64,000 nucleotides of DNA from Amphiduros pacificus. Taxonomy: Eukaryota > Annelida > Polychaeta > Phyllodocida > Hesionidae. The DNA lies in contig OX439006.1 of the NCBI GenBank assembly GCA_949316495.1, positions 43,420,918-43,484,917 on the forward strand, read 5' to 3'. The notes under the pieces were generated by a model. That model worked only from the letters and a program-made list of their open reading frames with translations. It was not told where the DNA came from and searched no databases. Numbering within the stretch: position 1 is the stretch's first letter; each line of letters begins with the position of its first letter. Positions 11,000 to 24,060 of this stretch are shown here, piece by piece. The position numbers and the translations under genes were made by a program.

Positions 11000-13900
11000 A
11001 TGAGACAGTTAACAGAGGTCACAGAAAGAGATGTCGATGAAGCGATCAGCGAAACCATGTCTGTCAAGGGAGCGTCAGATGGAGCCGATCCTAAGACAAG
11101 CGCCCCGCTGGTCAGGGCTGAAACAGGTCAGAGAAGTTACCTTACTATTGACTTCTCTCTGTATTAAGATATATCTTCCAAAAAAGGAACCATCCGTGTC
11201 ACAAAAAAATACGTCTGGAAAACTGCAGTGATTATGGAAGAATGTGGGGGATTTATTGGTGAAATATAATTTCTAATATTGATCATATTTAGGTACATCA
11301 ATGAGATTTGGCTTAATGGCTTAATTAATGGCTTAAAACCTCTTTGATGGGGATGAGGACTAATATGATCTATATGCATCAAACCTGAGAGCAATATCAC
11401 TATTTCATTATTATTATTGCAATGTCGGCCAGTTGATTTATAAACAAGTTGTCAATGATTTGTAATATTACAATTTTTTTCATGTCACGCCTCTTTAATT
11501 CACTTAGCTTGAACACTCGGATAATGATTTTTTTCCTCAGTTTCTAATTTATTTACTCCATTTAAAGATAAGAAAAAACCTCCTATGTTGTTTTTGTGAA
11601 GGAAAAACTACAGAAAATGGGTCATTTTTTTGCCATTGTTTTCCTTCTGTGACAAATGCCCAGTGACACTCATAGGATACAATTATTAAAGCAGGGTAGA
11701 TATTTATTGTTAATAATTTTTTTTTTTTTATAAGTCAATTAAAAATCATTTTAAATTAAATATATTGAGAATGGACATATAGTTAGCTGGTTTCAACGAG
11801 GGAAATTGGAAACAAGCTTTTTTTGTAGGCCCAATATTTTCAGATCGTTTTGATTGAGTGTTTAGAGGGTGTCACACAATCAACTCCAATCAACCAGCTT
11901 GATTTGATTTATTACTGTCCACACATCAAACTCTGATAAAGATTCATTCTCTTGTGAGATTCAAGTCTTATCTTAAAGGACATTCAATATCATGAACCAT
12001 AGAAATAATTAAGCACTCGCCAACTAGCCAAGGCAAGTACTAAATCCAGTTGGTTAGAACTAAATTAGCCTTTTTCTTATTAATTTAATCATTCACTGGT
12101 CAAGAATAACCATTTGGCTAGTTTTGCTGAAATCTGTTTCTATCACTCAATTACAAATATCTTGATTTTATGCAAACTTAATACCATTGAAGCATGGTCA
12201 GGGATTAAGATTGGTCATCTATGACTTATTCAACAAAACTGCAAATGTACAACATATATACAATTAATCCCAGGCTAATGGAATTTTCAAACCACTGTCC
12301 CATACTGGCCTAGAAGTTTAGAATGCTATGCATGATATTTTGTTGAGGTACTGGAAAATAACCCCTCCTGGGTCACAGAGAGTTTAAGCTACACATGTTA
12401 CCTGTCATGTTCTTCATAAATTTGTGTTCCAAGAGAAATGACAAAAAATCTGTGATTGATTGGTGAAACACCCCATGAATATGATTATGCCCAAGGAAAT
12501 TTACAGATTGTGTACCCCTGTTGTTTAATTGCTCATAATATTTGCACACAATCATAAGGGATTGTCATATCCAAATGAGCACAGGATTTAAAAAGTGTTC
12601 TGTAGGAAACCTGTCATTTCCATTATTTCCTCAACAGGATCACAGGCTTTTCTCATGTTTGTACAAGGTGCTCATAGAATTGGGCAGAAATATGGATCAA
12701 TCTACTCCCTTACCAGAGTATAAAGGTTGGTGTCTAGTAGCTGGTGTGGACCAGCTGCACCCCTGGTGCAATCTTACAATCTTGGCTGGATGCCAATTAG
12801 TTTTGCTGAGTGAACTTATAGATGTGGAATCTTAGGCTAGTGTAAGTTTTCAAACATTAATTTAAGAATTGGATGGTACAGAACAGAAATATCCACACTT
12901 TAAGTGATGAAAGTAAACTTTAAAAATGTTATACATGTTAATAATGATCTCATCCAAGGTTATGATTTCAGCTTCATCCCTTTAGTTGTATATGACAAAA
13001 TAGAAACCAGATATTGCATTGATCAAACAAGTTAGGCGCCATCTTAGATCTTCAGATTTCATACAATCACAACCAATAAAAGAATGGGTTGCTGTGTAGT
13101 AAAAGGAAGGCTTAGTTTACTTTTTAAAACCATTTTAAAACTGGTATTATGTTGTTATTTGATAAAGTAGAAAAATTAACATGCAAAATATAGCCCATGT
13201 GTGTTCTTTTTTCTAGTCAGTTTTTTGGGGCTTTGTTTACACTCTTGATGTTTCAATGAGGACAGATAAAATAACATGAGAAGTGCCAACATAACTGGTT
13301 TATTGAGCTTTGTGTACATTTTATGTTTGCAGATGAAAAGGATATAAACCAGGAAGTACAGATTTCAACCAATCAAACTTTAGGTCAGCAAAGTGACATG
13401 TGTTGCAGACTTGGCAACAAGGAAGAGTCCACAGAGCAAAAGTCCACCGAAAATAATGATAAAGTTGGCAAATTACACACAGCTAAGGAAAGTGATGCTT
13501 CCAGTATTTTAACAGAGGAACAACAATCCACAATGGCAGTCATGGAAGAAGAGAAACACCGCTACGCGAAAGAAAAAATAACAGAAACTCACAAAAAAGA
13601 AACCAACATCATTAAACAGACCTCATTGATAAATGGTGAAAATAAGATTACAGAAACGGATCAGAATGATGTGATGAAGTATAAGACTTTGGAGATGAAG
13701 GATGCAGTTTCAGTCTCAAAATCAGCAAATGATTCAGTAGCACAAATTGAACTTATTACCACCGAGTTCAGGGGCCTTGGTTTAAGAAATGAGGAAGAAA
13801 CAGAGGAATTGATAAATAACATGAAAGCTTTACATCCAGATGATAAAAGTGGTGAAAAATTTGGAGAGAAGGGTCCAATGGGGGGAAAACCTACATCATT

Positions 13901-16900
13901 CTCAAGCCACAGAACAGGAGAAATATTTCCCAATGAATACCAGAGGGCACCACAACAATGTAACCGATATCAAGTGGTACCACATTCTGCATATCAGCAA
14001 CAGGTGTGGCCACCAGACTACAGTGTCGGGGAACAATGCATGACGAATGCTTACAGCCCCCAGGCCCCGTACAGATCTCCACCTTATGAGATACAGGGCC
14101 AAAAACTGAGGCACTTCAATGAAGAGACCAATCAGTACGATGAGATCAATGGAATGGCCAGAAGAAGAAGGGAAGAGCAGAATTTTAGTGCAGTGAAATA
14201 CAGTAATCCCCTGGCCTCCCAGGACCAGCAAACAAAGACAGGGACATCAAAAAGACAAATTGAAGATGATGACATTCTCAGCGCTGCCAAGTTTAGCCAT
14301 AGTGGTGCCCCATACCAGGGACAAAATTATCAGGAGTACAACCAAAATTCTTTCTACTCCATGCAATCTTCTCGCATGCCTTGTGAGCATACGGACTACA
14401 GCAGTCTGCCACAAGGAGAACATGGAGATAGCAAACAAATAGTGGAGTCTAGCTTTGACAGGATGAGAACAGTATCAATGCCTGGCCTGAATGGAGGCAG
14501 TGTCATATGTAAACCACTGGAATTACCAGCAAATGACCTGGTTGAGAACTTTGAGGAGAAGATTGAGAGTTTGCCGGATCTGGAAAACCCAGAGCAGCTG
14601 GAAGCTCTGGCTAAACATGCCCCTGATCTGGATCCTGTTGAACAGCTTGATCACGAGTACTGGAAGAATTTTCTCCAATCAGATTCTGATGTCAACCTTG
14701 ACCACCAGGTGTCACCACAAAGAAACTGCACTTCATTGCAGCAACAGGTGAAAGTATTGGAGAGAAATTTGTATAGTGCCTCGAGTCCTGCTGGGTCGTT
14801 TGTGGCGCCATCTCCTGACAGTGGTATGTCAGTGACATCACCAGCCAGTGCATACACCAGCTCACCGCCAGTGTCACCTTCTCAGAAAAACTGGGCCTCT
14901 CCATCGTCAGTGGAAACCTCTCAACTATCTCCAGGGAGCTACATGGAAGAGGAAAGTAAGGAGGAATTTGATGAGGACACGTTCAAGCTTCTGGAGGAAT
15001 TTATTGAAAACGAAGCACTTAAAATAAAAAAGCATGATACAATATTTCATTTTGAAGGTCTTGGGTTAAAAGAATTTCATCAAGAACGGTTGGGGCCAGA
15101 AGTTTCTGTAGTAAATGCTTTAACTGATACATACACAGGAAATCAGACAGTAGGTGGCAACAGTTATAATCAAAACGCTGGAGAAGTTACCACTCGGAAT
15201 ATGGCTCACACAAGAAAAAGTCCAGAACATGTCTTGATCAACACATCCGGAGGAAGCCCACAACACCATATGACTAGCCCACAGTACTCTGGCATGAGTC
15301 CACAAAACCCTCAAGCTAGTCCAAAATACACTGCGGTTAGCACTCCCTACCCTGCAGTCAGCCCACAATATTCTGGAGTTAATCTGCAATACCCTGGAGC
15401 TGGCCAGCAAATCCAAGGAAACAATCCGGTGTATCCAAATATTCCACAGCAAGGATTTCTCTCCAAGACTGCATCTCCAGAAACTATTGTCCCACATCAG
15501 ATCTATTCAATTGATCAATCAAATCGAAATATTCACCCTCAACAGCTAACAGCTGGGCAGCAGCTCCCTGTCAGTCAGCAGCTAGCAGCTGGGCAGCAGC
15601 TTCCTGTCAGTCAGCAGCTAGCAGCTGGTCGGCAGCTCCCTATCAGTCAGCAGCTAACAGCTGGGCAGCAGCTCCCTGTCAGTCAGCAGCTAGCAGCTGG
15701 TCGGCAGCTCCCTATCAGTCAGCAGCTAGCAGCTGGGCAACAACTTCCTGTCAGTCAACAGTTGGTCCAAGCAGGTCAGCCACAGTTGTCGGCCAACCAA
15801 ACTGCCCCAGTTTTATCCACCACACCAGTTCTACCAGTCCAGGTGCCGGCCACCACAGCCCAAACAGTAATCATCACAACGACTGCCCCCACTTCCATCT
15901 CTGGGAATGTTAGTGTTGCTCAGAAGGGCCAGATGGCACCACCATTGCAAGCAGTAATCTTCATACCAGCTTCCCCACCACAGATGCCAAGGAAATCAAA
16001 AGAGGAACAAATCCTGGGAAAGCTTCCAAGTATTCGACCCAAACCAGATGCTTCAAGGAATGGGAAAACTCCATCAGTACAACTCAGTGGGGTTCGATCT
16101 AATATTGGCCAAACTGTAAATGTTGCAAATGGCACCCAAGGAATGCAAGGTAAGCAAAGCTCTGATGATGGATGAGATTGCCAAATATAAACACAAATGT
16201 CAAACAAAAATATATATTACTAAACAAAAATAGCTATTACCAATCACAAATATGTGCATATTTTACATAAATAATGAAACATATCTCATGATGTATAAAA
16301 AACATGTTTTGAAATGTATTTTTATGATAAAATATCCACCAAAAGCAGGCTTATAATGAAATATTTGCTTGGTATATCCAGCTGACCATAGCCTTGAGGA
16401 ATTGGCTGTCAAATCTCACACGGAGGCTGAATGGAACAAGTTCAAGAAGATGTGGCAAGCACGGAGGATCCTGGCCGGTATAACAGACCATGCTAAAATA
16501 CTAGAGCAGGACAGCGATGGTGACGCGTAAGTTACATCATGAAAAAAATATTTTGATAGATACATTATTAATATTAATCTCTAATTCATTATTAAGTCAT
16601 TGAAATACTGGAATTTTAATCTGCAAATTTGTTTGACCCACTTGTAGAATTGAAATAACGAGTACTGTTAAACACATAGAAAAATAGTCATCCTTAGCCT
16701 AGATTTTGAGGATTGAGATTTTGATATTGGTTTGTAGGACCTAATACTTTTTTAATAGGTCATAGATTAACAACATGATGAGAAACTACATGACCTTACT
16801 ATTTATTTTATTTTATAGGGAAATGAACTGACCACAATTTCATTTTCATAAATCAGTTAGATAACAAGGATATATTACTTATGAATCACCTTAGAAAATA

Positions 16901-19373
16901 GACTTGACAGTAGTTAGTTATTTGCTATTAAAGTTTGTATACAAGTTTTATTGTGGGAGAATCAATAAGGTACAAGCAAGAAAAATAAGGTAACAACTTG
17001 TGGGAGAATCAAGGAGATACAAGCAAGAAAAATGATGTAACAACTTATTCTGGCGACGTTTTTGTATCCCCATATAAAGAAAAGTGAACTGTTTGTTGTT
17101 TTCAGTATGATCCATATAGCTGTGGTTCAGGAACCAGCCCAGATTTGCTATTGTAGAGCTATCCTAGAAAAGTGCAAAAAGGAAGGCACTTTAGACAGAG
17201 TGATTAACATGGAAAATTACTCAAGACAGGTTGGTGGTTTAAATTAAAAACAGACTCCTTATCATATGTTTAACACCTATTCATAAGGCAACATATCAAC
17301 ACCCTGATGTAAAAACATGGGTCAAATAAACATTTATTTATTCCACATTAATATTTAACTGTCGTACACATCAAAAATTGAATGGATGTGCTGATGTACT
17401 GTTTTTGCATGAATTACATCTTAGATTGATTACATCTTAGAATTCATAAAATATCCTGAAATATAAGATATTTCTATTTCCTTATTGAATACAGTAGGTT
17501 TAAAACTCATGTGGGAAATGTAAAGGATGGGGAAGAAATATAAATATTGGAGGATATTTTTTTTTCAGACACCATTATACTTGGCAGCGTATGTCAACAA
17601 TGCACATATATTGCGAATTTTCTTGGATTTTGGAGCAGATCCAAACATCCAGGCTCACACGACCCAGAATCGGGCGCACGATGTGGAGATCAAGGGAGCC
17701 ATCCATGTGGCAGTGTCGCGGGGAGACCTCGGACTGCGCACCCTTGCCACCCTCCTCACAGCACCCAACCTCAACATCAACGCCACCAACTCGGATGGTA
17801 GGCTCATCTATATATATCTAATATTTCAGTTTGTATTTAAACGTTTTGATGCAAAAATTTTATTTGGGATTAAAATTAGAAATGCATTTTACATATTTCG
17901 GCATGTTTGTAAATAAATACTATAATATGCATGTAATACCTGGAAGAGTGGTTTGGAGAAAAGAAATGCAAAGTGATGTAGTAATATGAGAGCTAAATTA
18001 ATTTAGATATAAACTTTGATATATTGGGAAAGAATATAGCATCCCCCAAGATGTTGAATATAAGATTTGTGCATTCTTCTGTAGGTTTGACTGCTGTCCA
18101 TTATGCAGCCACCAAACATGGCCGCCTTGATCAGACAGGACTGGTAATCAACAGTTCACGCACCATACGCCTGCTGATCAGGCAAGGAGCAGATGTCAAC
18201 AAATCAGTATGTTTGAATTACATTTCATAATACCATAATATTAAAAAGCTGGCTTGTATGTTTTCATTCCAAATGAAATTTTGACCTAGGTTATATTTTT
18301 GTATTAGATGTTCCCATGTTTTCACCCCTTGTGAAATGATTATTTTTTCCTAATACATCAGCAAGTATCTGCCATTTATTATAATATATAATTTCCTGGC
18401 CTGGTATTAGATCAAACTTTATGAAAGAAAGTTGAAAAACAAAGTTGAGAAACAAAGAGTGTTTGCTATAAGGATCATAACTACATGTATGAGGTATTCT
18501 GCAGCAATTTTAGATGATGATTTCCATTACAGGATGGTAAGAGTGGGAAGACAGGTCTGCATGCCATCATCGAGACCAATGACCTTGAGCTGATCGCGAG
18601 TGTGCTGGAAGTCCTGCCTGCCGAGCATGGCGGGCAAGGCCTCCGACAACAAACCTTCAACGGAAATACAAGCTTACATATCGCAGCCCAAATGCCACTT
18701 CCTGCAAAAGGTTTTGAGCAAGAGGTGGAAAAGAGAAGACATTTGTTACGGCTTCTTATCAAGCATGGTGCTGACGTGACCATCAAGAATGGCCAGGGAG
18801 AGATGCCAATGGCTGTCGTCAGCAACCATGAGAAACGGGTCAGTCAAAATACTTGCAATTATATTTATCTCTTAGGTTAGAAAATCAATGTCACACCATT
18901 CATATATTTAGTAGGTCCCATGTTGAGTTGAGTCTTTGTTTTTTACACCTTTGGCATAATAACTTGAGGACAAATATTGTTCGGTTCTGAAAACTTAAAC
19001 CATGAATGCACTTTTTCTATGTCTGGAACTGCCTTGTCAGTGACCATGACCTTCATTTTAAGGTCATGTCACCAAATAAAATATAAAAAAGCATTACTAA
19101 ACCAGAGATATTTCTTATCAGTCTCAAATTGATGCAATTATTAGTCACCGTGACCTTCATTTCAAGGTCCTGTGACCCAATCTGTGAAAATCTTAAAAAG
19201 TTAACAACAAATGAAGATAGCATTACCAAACACAGGCAATTGGTGTATAAAAGCACTATAATAATATCTCTGATATTTAATTCTTTCAGATTGTGGATGT
19301 GTTAAGAACCAGTACTCGAAGGCTGTCTCCTGCCTCCCCACCAGCTGTAACTGGAAAAAATGCTGCAGTATAG
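11000..19373 (+). CDS. NFKBIZ-like: nuclear I-kappa-B protein, I-kappa-B-zeta/Bcl-3-like (complete, 8 coding exons)
   Basis: Coding exons: 11000-11126, 13333-16149, 16382-16526, 17106-17229, 17569-17797, 18085-18206, 18533-18838, 19290-19373. All have GT-AG ends and joining phases, total 3954 nt (1317 aa). The start chosen is ATG 11000 (MRQLTEVTERDVDEAIS); its one-base overhang plus AT at 13333 restores the long exon's frame. Residues 1 to about 980 are low-complexity and Gln/Ser/Pro-rich. The ankyrin repeats (about 1030-1290) hold MIHIAVV, TPLYLAAYVNN, GAIHVAVSRGD, TAVHYAATKHG, KSGKTGLHAII and NGNTSLHIAAQ. The SGKTGLHAI...NGNTSLHIAA spacing and the preceding DSDGDAMIHIAV recall vertebrate I-kappa-B-zeta. 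Such proteins bind p50 in the nucleus and modulate target genes. The N-terminal part is longer than in vertebrates, and the ortholog class (zeta, Bcl-3 or NS) is not certain. Confidence 0.9.
14817..14831 (+). other. DSG degron-like motif in the I-kappa-B-like protein
   Basis: Asp538 begins DSGMS in the context SPDSGMSVTSPAS. It resembles the beta-TrCP phosphodegron DSGxxS of classical I-kappa-Bs, but the spacing to the second serine is one residue short (DSGxS). It lies in the disordered region, not at the N-terminus. A degron role is possible but unproven. Confidence 0.35.
15540..15770 (+). repeat. coding minisatellite: 12-residue QQLAAGQQLPVS repeats
   Basis: A 36-bp unit repeated about six times inside the long exon 2 (residues about 779-855), encoding QQL(A/T)AG(Q/R)QLP(V/I)S. 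Two alternating unit types (GQQLPVS and GRQLPIS) indicate higher-order amplification. The period is divisible by three, so copy-number change keeps the frame. Confidence 0.9.
16150..19289 (+). other. introns of the I-kappa-B-like gene
   Basis: Short introns (about 230-580 bp) separate the ankyrin exons. Most hold only AT-rich unique sequence. The last intron (18839-19289) holds two copies of a repeat rich in GTGACCATGACCTTCAT / GTCACCGTGACCTTCAT (about 19035-19250). Its reverse strand gives AAGGTCA motifs like those of the repeat at 24360-24980. Confidence 0.6.
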
Positions 19374-22160
19374 AATATAGAACTGTGGAATAGAACTGAC
19401 AAATCAAAATGATGAATTGAACTGTCTTATCTTTATAACCCAGAGAGAGAGAGAGGGGGAACGATATTGAAAACTAAATATATGGAATTTATCAAAGAAA
19501 ATCTGAGCTTGTCAATTTATCAACATTTATTGTGGAAAACCTCTAAGATTATTAATTTATCAAAACATATTTATAACACTATTCATGGAATCAGATGGAA
19601 AATAGATGAACCATTTTATATCATTTAAAATGTAGTTTTTTTAACTTCTAGATCTCACTTTCATAATAACAGTTTCTTGAAATCATTTTGTGAGTATATG
19701 AATTATCCATTCATTGGGTCCAGTATATATTATTATTTATTAAGGTAACATATTATAAATTATAATGTATCCAGGTGCTTTGAAAAATGTTTGCAAAAGT
19801 AAGACACAGCTTATTATAATAAACACTAGTAAACTTGTAAAAGCCCATCCTGTAATGTACAGGAAAATATTGCCACAGAATTTCTTATTTGTATGTTCAA
19901 CCTTGCTGATAGTGAATGTTGTATTTGATGGGTCAAGACTTCATGGTTCTCATTATGTTGTCATCGTACAAATGGAAGGGGAGGGAAAGGGGGGTTGGGT
20001 GACCTCTTGACATTGTAAATACTTTGATGTTTAATTTGTATAATGTACATGTATCTTTTGAAAAGAATTATTCTTGTTGTAAAATTAGATGTAAAATATT
20101 GTTATGCTTCATGAGGACTTCAAAATATAGCTCTGTGAAATGCCTAGATATGAAGTTACACAGTATAAATTCTGGGCAATAACAACAAGTGTTATTACCC
20201 AGATTTTAAGATTAGGCTCCAACACATTTTCATTATATAGACTTCAGGGGATAATTTGCATTATTTTCCCTTCCAGATTTGATTTTGTCAGGCATCTGTC
20301 ATGATTTATTTGCGTCATGATATGATTGTGTCATAATCTGATTTTGCCATGATCTGATTGTTTCAATTGTGTGACAATTTTATCGTGCCATGATCTGATG
20401 GTGTTGTGATCATATTATGTCTATGGTTGTTTTTCCACTGCCAGAATTAAAGTAGTAGATGTTTGATTTGCAGCAGAAAAGGACTAAAGTGATTATACAT
20501 TCTGTTTTAAATAGTTTATTTTAACATGCTTAAATTGGTGCTCTTAATAATGTACATTCATGTCAAAAGATATAAGATGATTAAATTCTCATCACATGTG
20601 AAAAGGAAATATATTATTTTATTAAACATATCACATCCCATCTTTTTAAAATAATTCATGACTTCCAGAGCATTATTTTGCCTTGAATCCCCATGGGAAA
20701 AGTACAGCGAATAAATGTGGATATAACATAATATATAAATTAGAGTAAAACTGTAGTATCTTATGTACAGATTAGAAAAAAAATATTTACCGGTAGTGCC
20801 ATTTATATGTTCAGAATATTATCGTTGACATTTCTGTTAATAAATACTACATTTATGAATAAATTGAAATATATATACTGATGTCTTTTTTTAGTTATTT
20901 CAGTTACATAATCCTTATTTTTATCACACATGCCTCCCATTAAGGCCCAGGATAGAATGACCTCATATTTGATCAAGACCTGTTTATTAAAGTCACAGGC
21001 TTAAAATGGTTTCCCTGAATTTTGACAATTTGCTATATATTCTCTACTATTTTGGTTACACTCACAACTTCTCCCACACACGCACCTTTGGACTCTTCAG
21101 ATCCTTCCACCAAAACTAATATAAGAGGAAACTAAAAAATTAAAGGGAAGTAGTTTGGTACAGGGGTGGTCAGCAAAATAGATGGGGTGTTCTGCACACA
21201 CAAAATATCTCAAAGGTGCAGAACACTCTTGAACCACCAAGTATGAGATAAAGCTAAAAAGTCAAATTCTGAAATGCAATTGAAAAAAGTATGGCACAGT
21301 ATTTACCGGTAAGACATTCAGCTGGAATGGTAATAATTAAACAAATTTTAAAATCCCATCTTATTTTTGTTAAACTTCTGTCCAGTTCTATTCCTCCCAT
21401 ATAGAAGCCATTTTAACAAATTTATGTTTGTGCATGCTGTGATGAATTCACGGAGATTTTCATCACAAATTTGTACATTTGTGGCCAAATGAAGTCCAGG
21501 AGGCATCAGCAATAAATTGATCTTATAGGTCAAAAGATATTGTAAAACTCATCAAAACTAAATACCTTGTGACAAATGTCACAAACGGTATTGTAATAAT
21601 TTGTGGCTACCTTCCAGTCCCTCAAAAATGAAAATATGCTGATAATCAAAATGCTTTTTGGCAATCCAGGCATTGTTGGGCAAACTAGTGAACTTGCAAA
21701 ACCTTTGCCTAATAGCAAACATAAAAAAGGTTCATGTCACCTTACGACTTGACCAAGTAGAATACATCTTCAAAGTTTGGGGAGAATTATCATGAACTTT
21801 GCATGTGCAATTGTTGATTCTCAGAGCAAAACACAAATATAGGCCAATGAACTGAGAGCTTTTTTGTATTATTTGTGAACATTTTCTGGTAATTGCTCAA
21901 TAAATGATCATTTAGGTCCTTTTGAAAAGCAGACTTGATCAGATGATAATTTTGATCAAAATGCATGTTACATGTAAAATTTGACCCAATATTATCTCAG
22001 TTGTCATAAGCTAATCTTTATAATGTTATTTAAAAAGTAAACTATAATAATTTTACCACATTAAATACCAATTATTAAAGGTTAACTTTCACTTATTTGA
22101 GAAAATTTGTAGTTTGAAAGAGAATTATAATGCACACTGATCTGTGGGGTCTGTCAGTAT
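19374..22160. other. 3'UTR of the I-kappa-B-like gene and intergenic DNA
   Basis: Possible poly(A) signals are AATAAA near 19818, 20710, 20839 and 20857; none can be chosen without transcripts. At about 21060-21270 is a reverse-strand copy of a dispersed repeat (GTTCTGCACC...GAGATATTTTGTG) whose partner lies at about 42790-43000. At about 21830-22080 is a reverse copy of the 8140-8650 repeat. No gene is supported. Confidence 0.5.
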
Positions 22161-22161
22161 G

Positions 22162-22226
22162 ACTGCACAAGGAAAACATTTTACTGCACAAGGAAAACAT
22201 TTTACTGCACAAGGAAAACATTTTAC
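22162..22226. repeat. 21-bp tandem repeat, three copies
   Basis: ACTGCACAAGGAAAACATTTT repeated three times in a row. It produces an apparent MTAQGKHFTAQGKHF peptide with no other coding support. Confidence 0.9.
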
Positions 22227-22490
22227 TAGAAAGTATCTTTTTAACTACCTACCAGGTAAAGATACAGTACTCTCAAGAAGAAATTCCAATAACTTCAGAA
22301 TTTTTTGGGGAAAAACACTCAGAAATGCAGGTTAGGGACAGTGCACACAGCTGAATGGGTTGGAAAGGGCTTGTTACAAGGAATAAATGACTGGGGTTTG
22401 AAATGGGGATATTGTTAACCAGAGGGCAGATTTAAATTGTTTGACTGATTCTAAACATTCAAAATTTGTTCTCCAGGATATTCCTTGCAA

Positions 22491-22580
22491 GGTCTGTTGG
22501 TGGTCTGTTAGTGGTCTGTTGGTGGTCTGTTAGTGGTCTGTTAGTAGTCTGTTAGTGGTCTGTTAGTGGTCTGTTGGTGG
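22491..22580. repeat. 11-bp GGTCTGTTAGT tandem repeat
   Basis: About eight copies of GGTCTGTT(A/G)GT. The remainder to 23820 is AT-rich, with no recognisable gene. Confidence 0.85.
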
Positions 22581-23822
22581 TTTTAGTCTGTTCTCATTAT
22601 ACACATGCCAAGCAGCCTGTAATGAGAGCTGATAATTTTTTTCAGACAGCCCTTCCAACACTATATAAAAAATTTATTAGTTAATTGATGAAAAAATCCA
22701 AATCTTGCATCCAATTTGTTTATTAAAAATCAAATATCTACAAAACTACTTGATCCAAGCCAATTAATAATTTTACACTTCCTTGAGCAATATGGTTTGA
22801 TTACATACTGATATAATTCACTCTTTTTGTATAAGATACCACTTTAAATATATCTGACTTTCAATTCTAAATTTAGGCACATTTTTCTTAAATGTGACAT
22901 TACAGATTAAATAGAAACTAATTATTTCCTTATCTTCATCAGAAGTTTTGTTTAATTTTGGACATTTTTTGTGAAAGATAATAGGATATATTTTTATAAC
23001 TCTAATTACCGGTACTTATTAAACCATTCTAAATAAAATTGTTGGATGGTACACTGACAGATATACTGAATATATCTATGTCTTTTTTATATTATAAATT
23101 TATTTGTATCAATTATCAAAGTCTGGTGTAAGTTATGTTCACTTTGACTACATATATCAACAAGCATGTTGATTTTAAAATAGGAGAAGTGAAAAAAAAA
23201 ATATCTCAAAATTTTGAGAATCTGAGAACACTTTCTTCACTTGATGTGAGCCACCTTTTTATTGGCAGCACCTAGTTATTTCACAAATATTTTTAAAGAG
23301 AAAATAACTCTTATCCACAGTGTGAGCAAAGTATTTTCATCATTTAAAGTGGGCAATATTTAAATCATATCTGACCAAAGCTGTGTTTTTATGCCACCAT
23401 TTATAAATAACATGACTCATACTTACCGGTATATATTTACAATGATCAAGTTTGAAATTTATCAATGTAACTGATATTTCTAAGGCAAACTCAGAAACTC
23501 GTATTTTTTCCAAACTAACACTAAATGAATCACTGAAAAATATATACAGAGGGATTATAGGTACTAATTCTTGACAGCACTAGCTTCTAATTCTTAACAT
23601 TGGCACAAAAATACATTGTTTTGTGCCCATAAAGTTGCACAAATTCAAACCATCCGAGGTGAAGTATATTGTAAAATGGCACTGAAAGCATCTCAATATC
23701 AACAGATATGCTCTGTTGTCAATGGCAACTCTTTGTGCTGATATCATATATCGTAGCTCTGATATGTCTGTTGCCATGGTCACTTCCCTGTGGTTGCTAG
23801 GAGACCTCTTGCAGGTTATTTC

Positions 23823-24060
23823 CTACTTTAATACAGTACCGCCGGGCTGTGGATTGACAGAGGGGCCCAGTATAATGGTGGCTGGCCTTGTTGCCATGGT
23901 TACTTCCCTGTGATTGCTAGGAAAGCTCTTGCAGGTATCTCCTACTTTAATACATTGCCGCCGGGCTGTGGATTGACAGAGGGGCCCAGTATGGTGGTGG
24001 CTGGCTTCGTTGCCTTGCTCTCTTCCCTGTGGTTGCTAGGAAAGCTCTTGCAGGTATCTC
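23823..24060 (-). repeat. two extra 120-bp copies of the ZMYND8 C-terminal coding end
   Basis: Read on the minus strand, two tandem copies follow the true stop. Each repeats the segment coding [19 protein letters not shown] plus stop and some 60 bp of following sequence. The motif CTACTTTAATAC recurs at about 23823, 23942 and 24061, giving a period near 120 bp. They lie past the stop codon and so are 3'UTR or downstream sequence, not coding. Confidence 0.85.
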
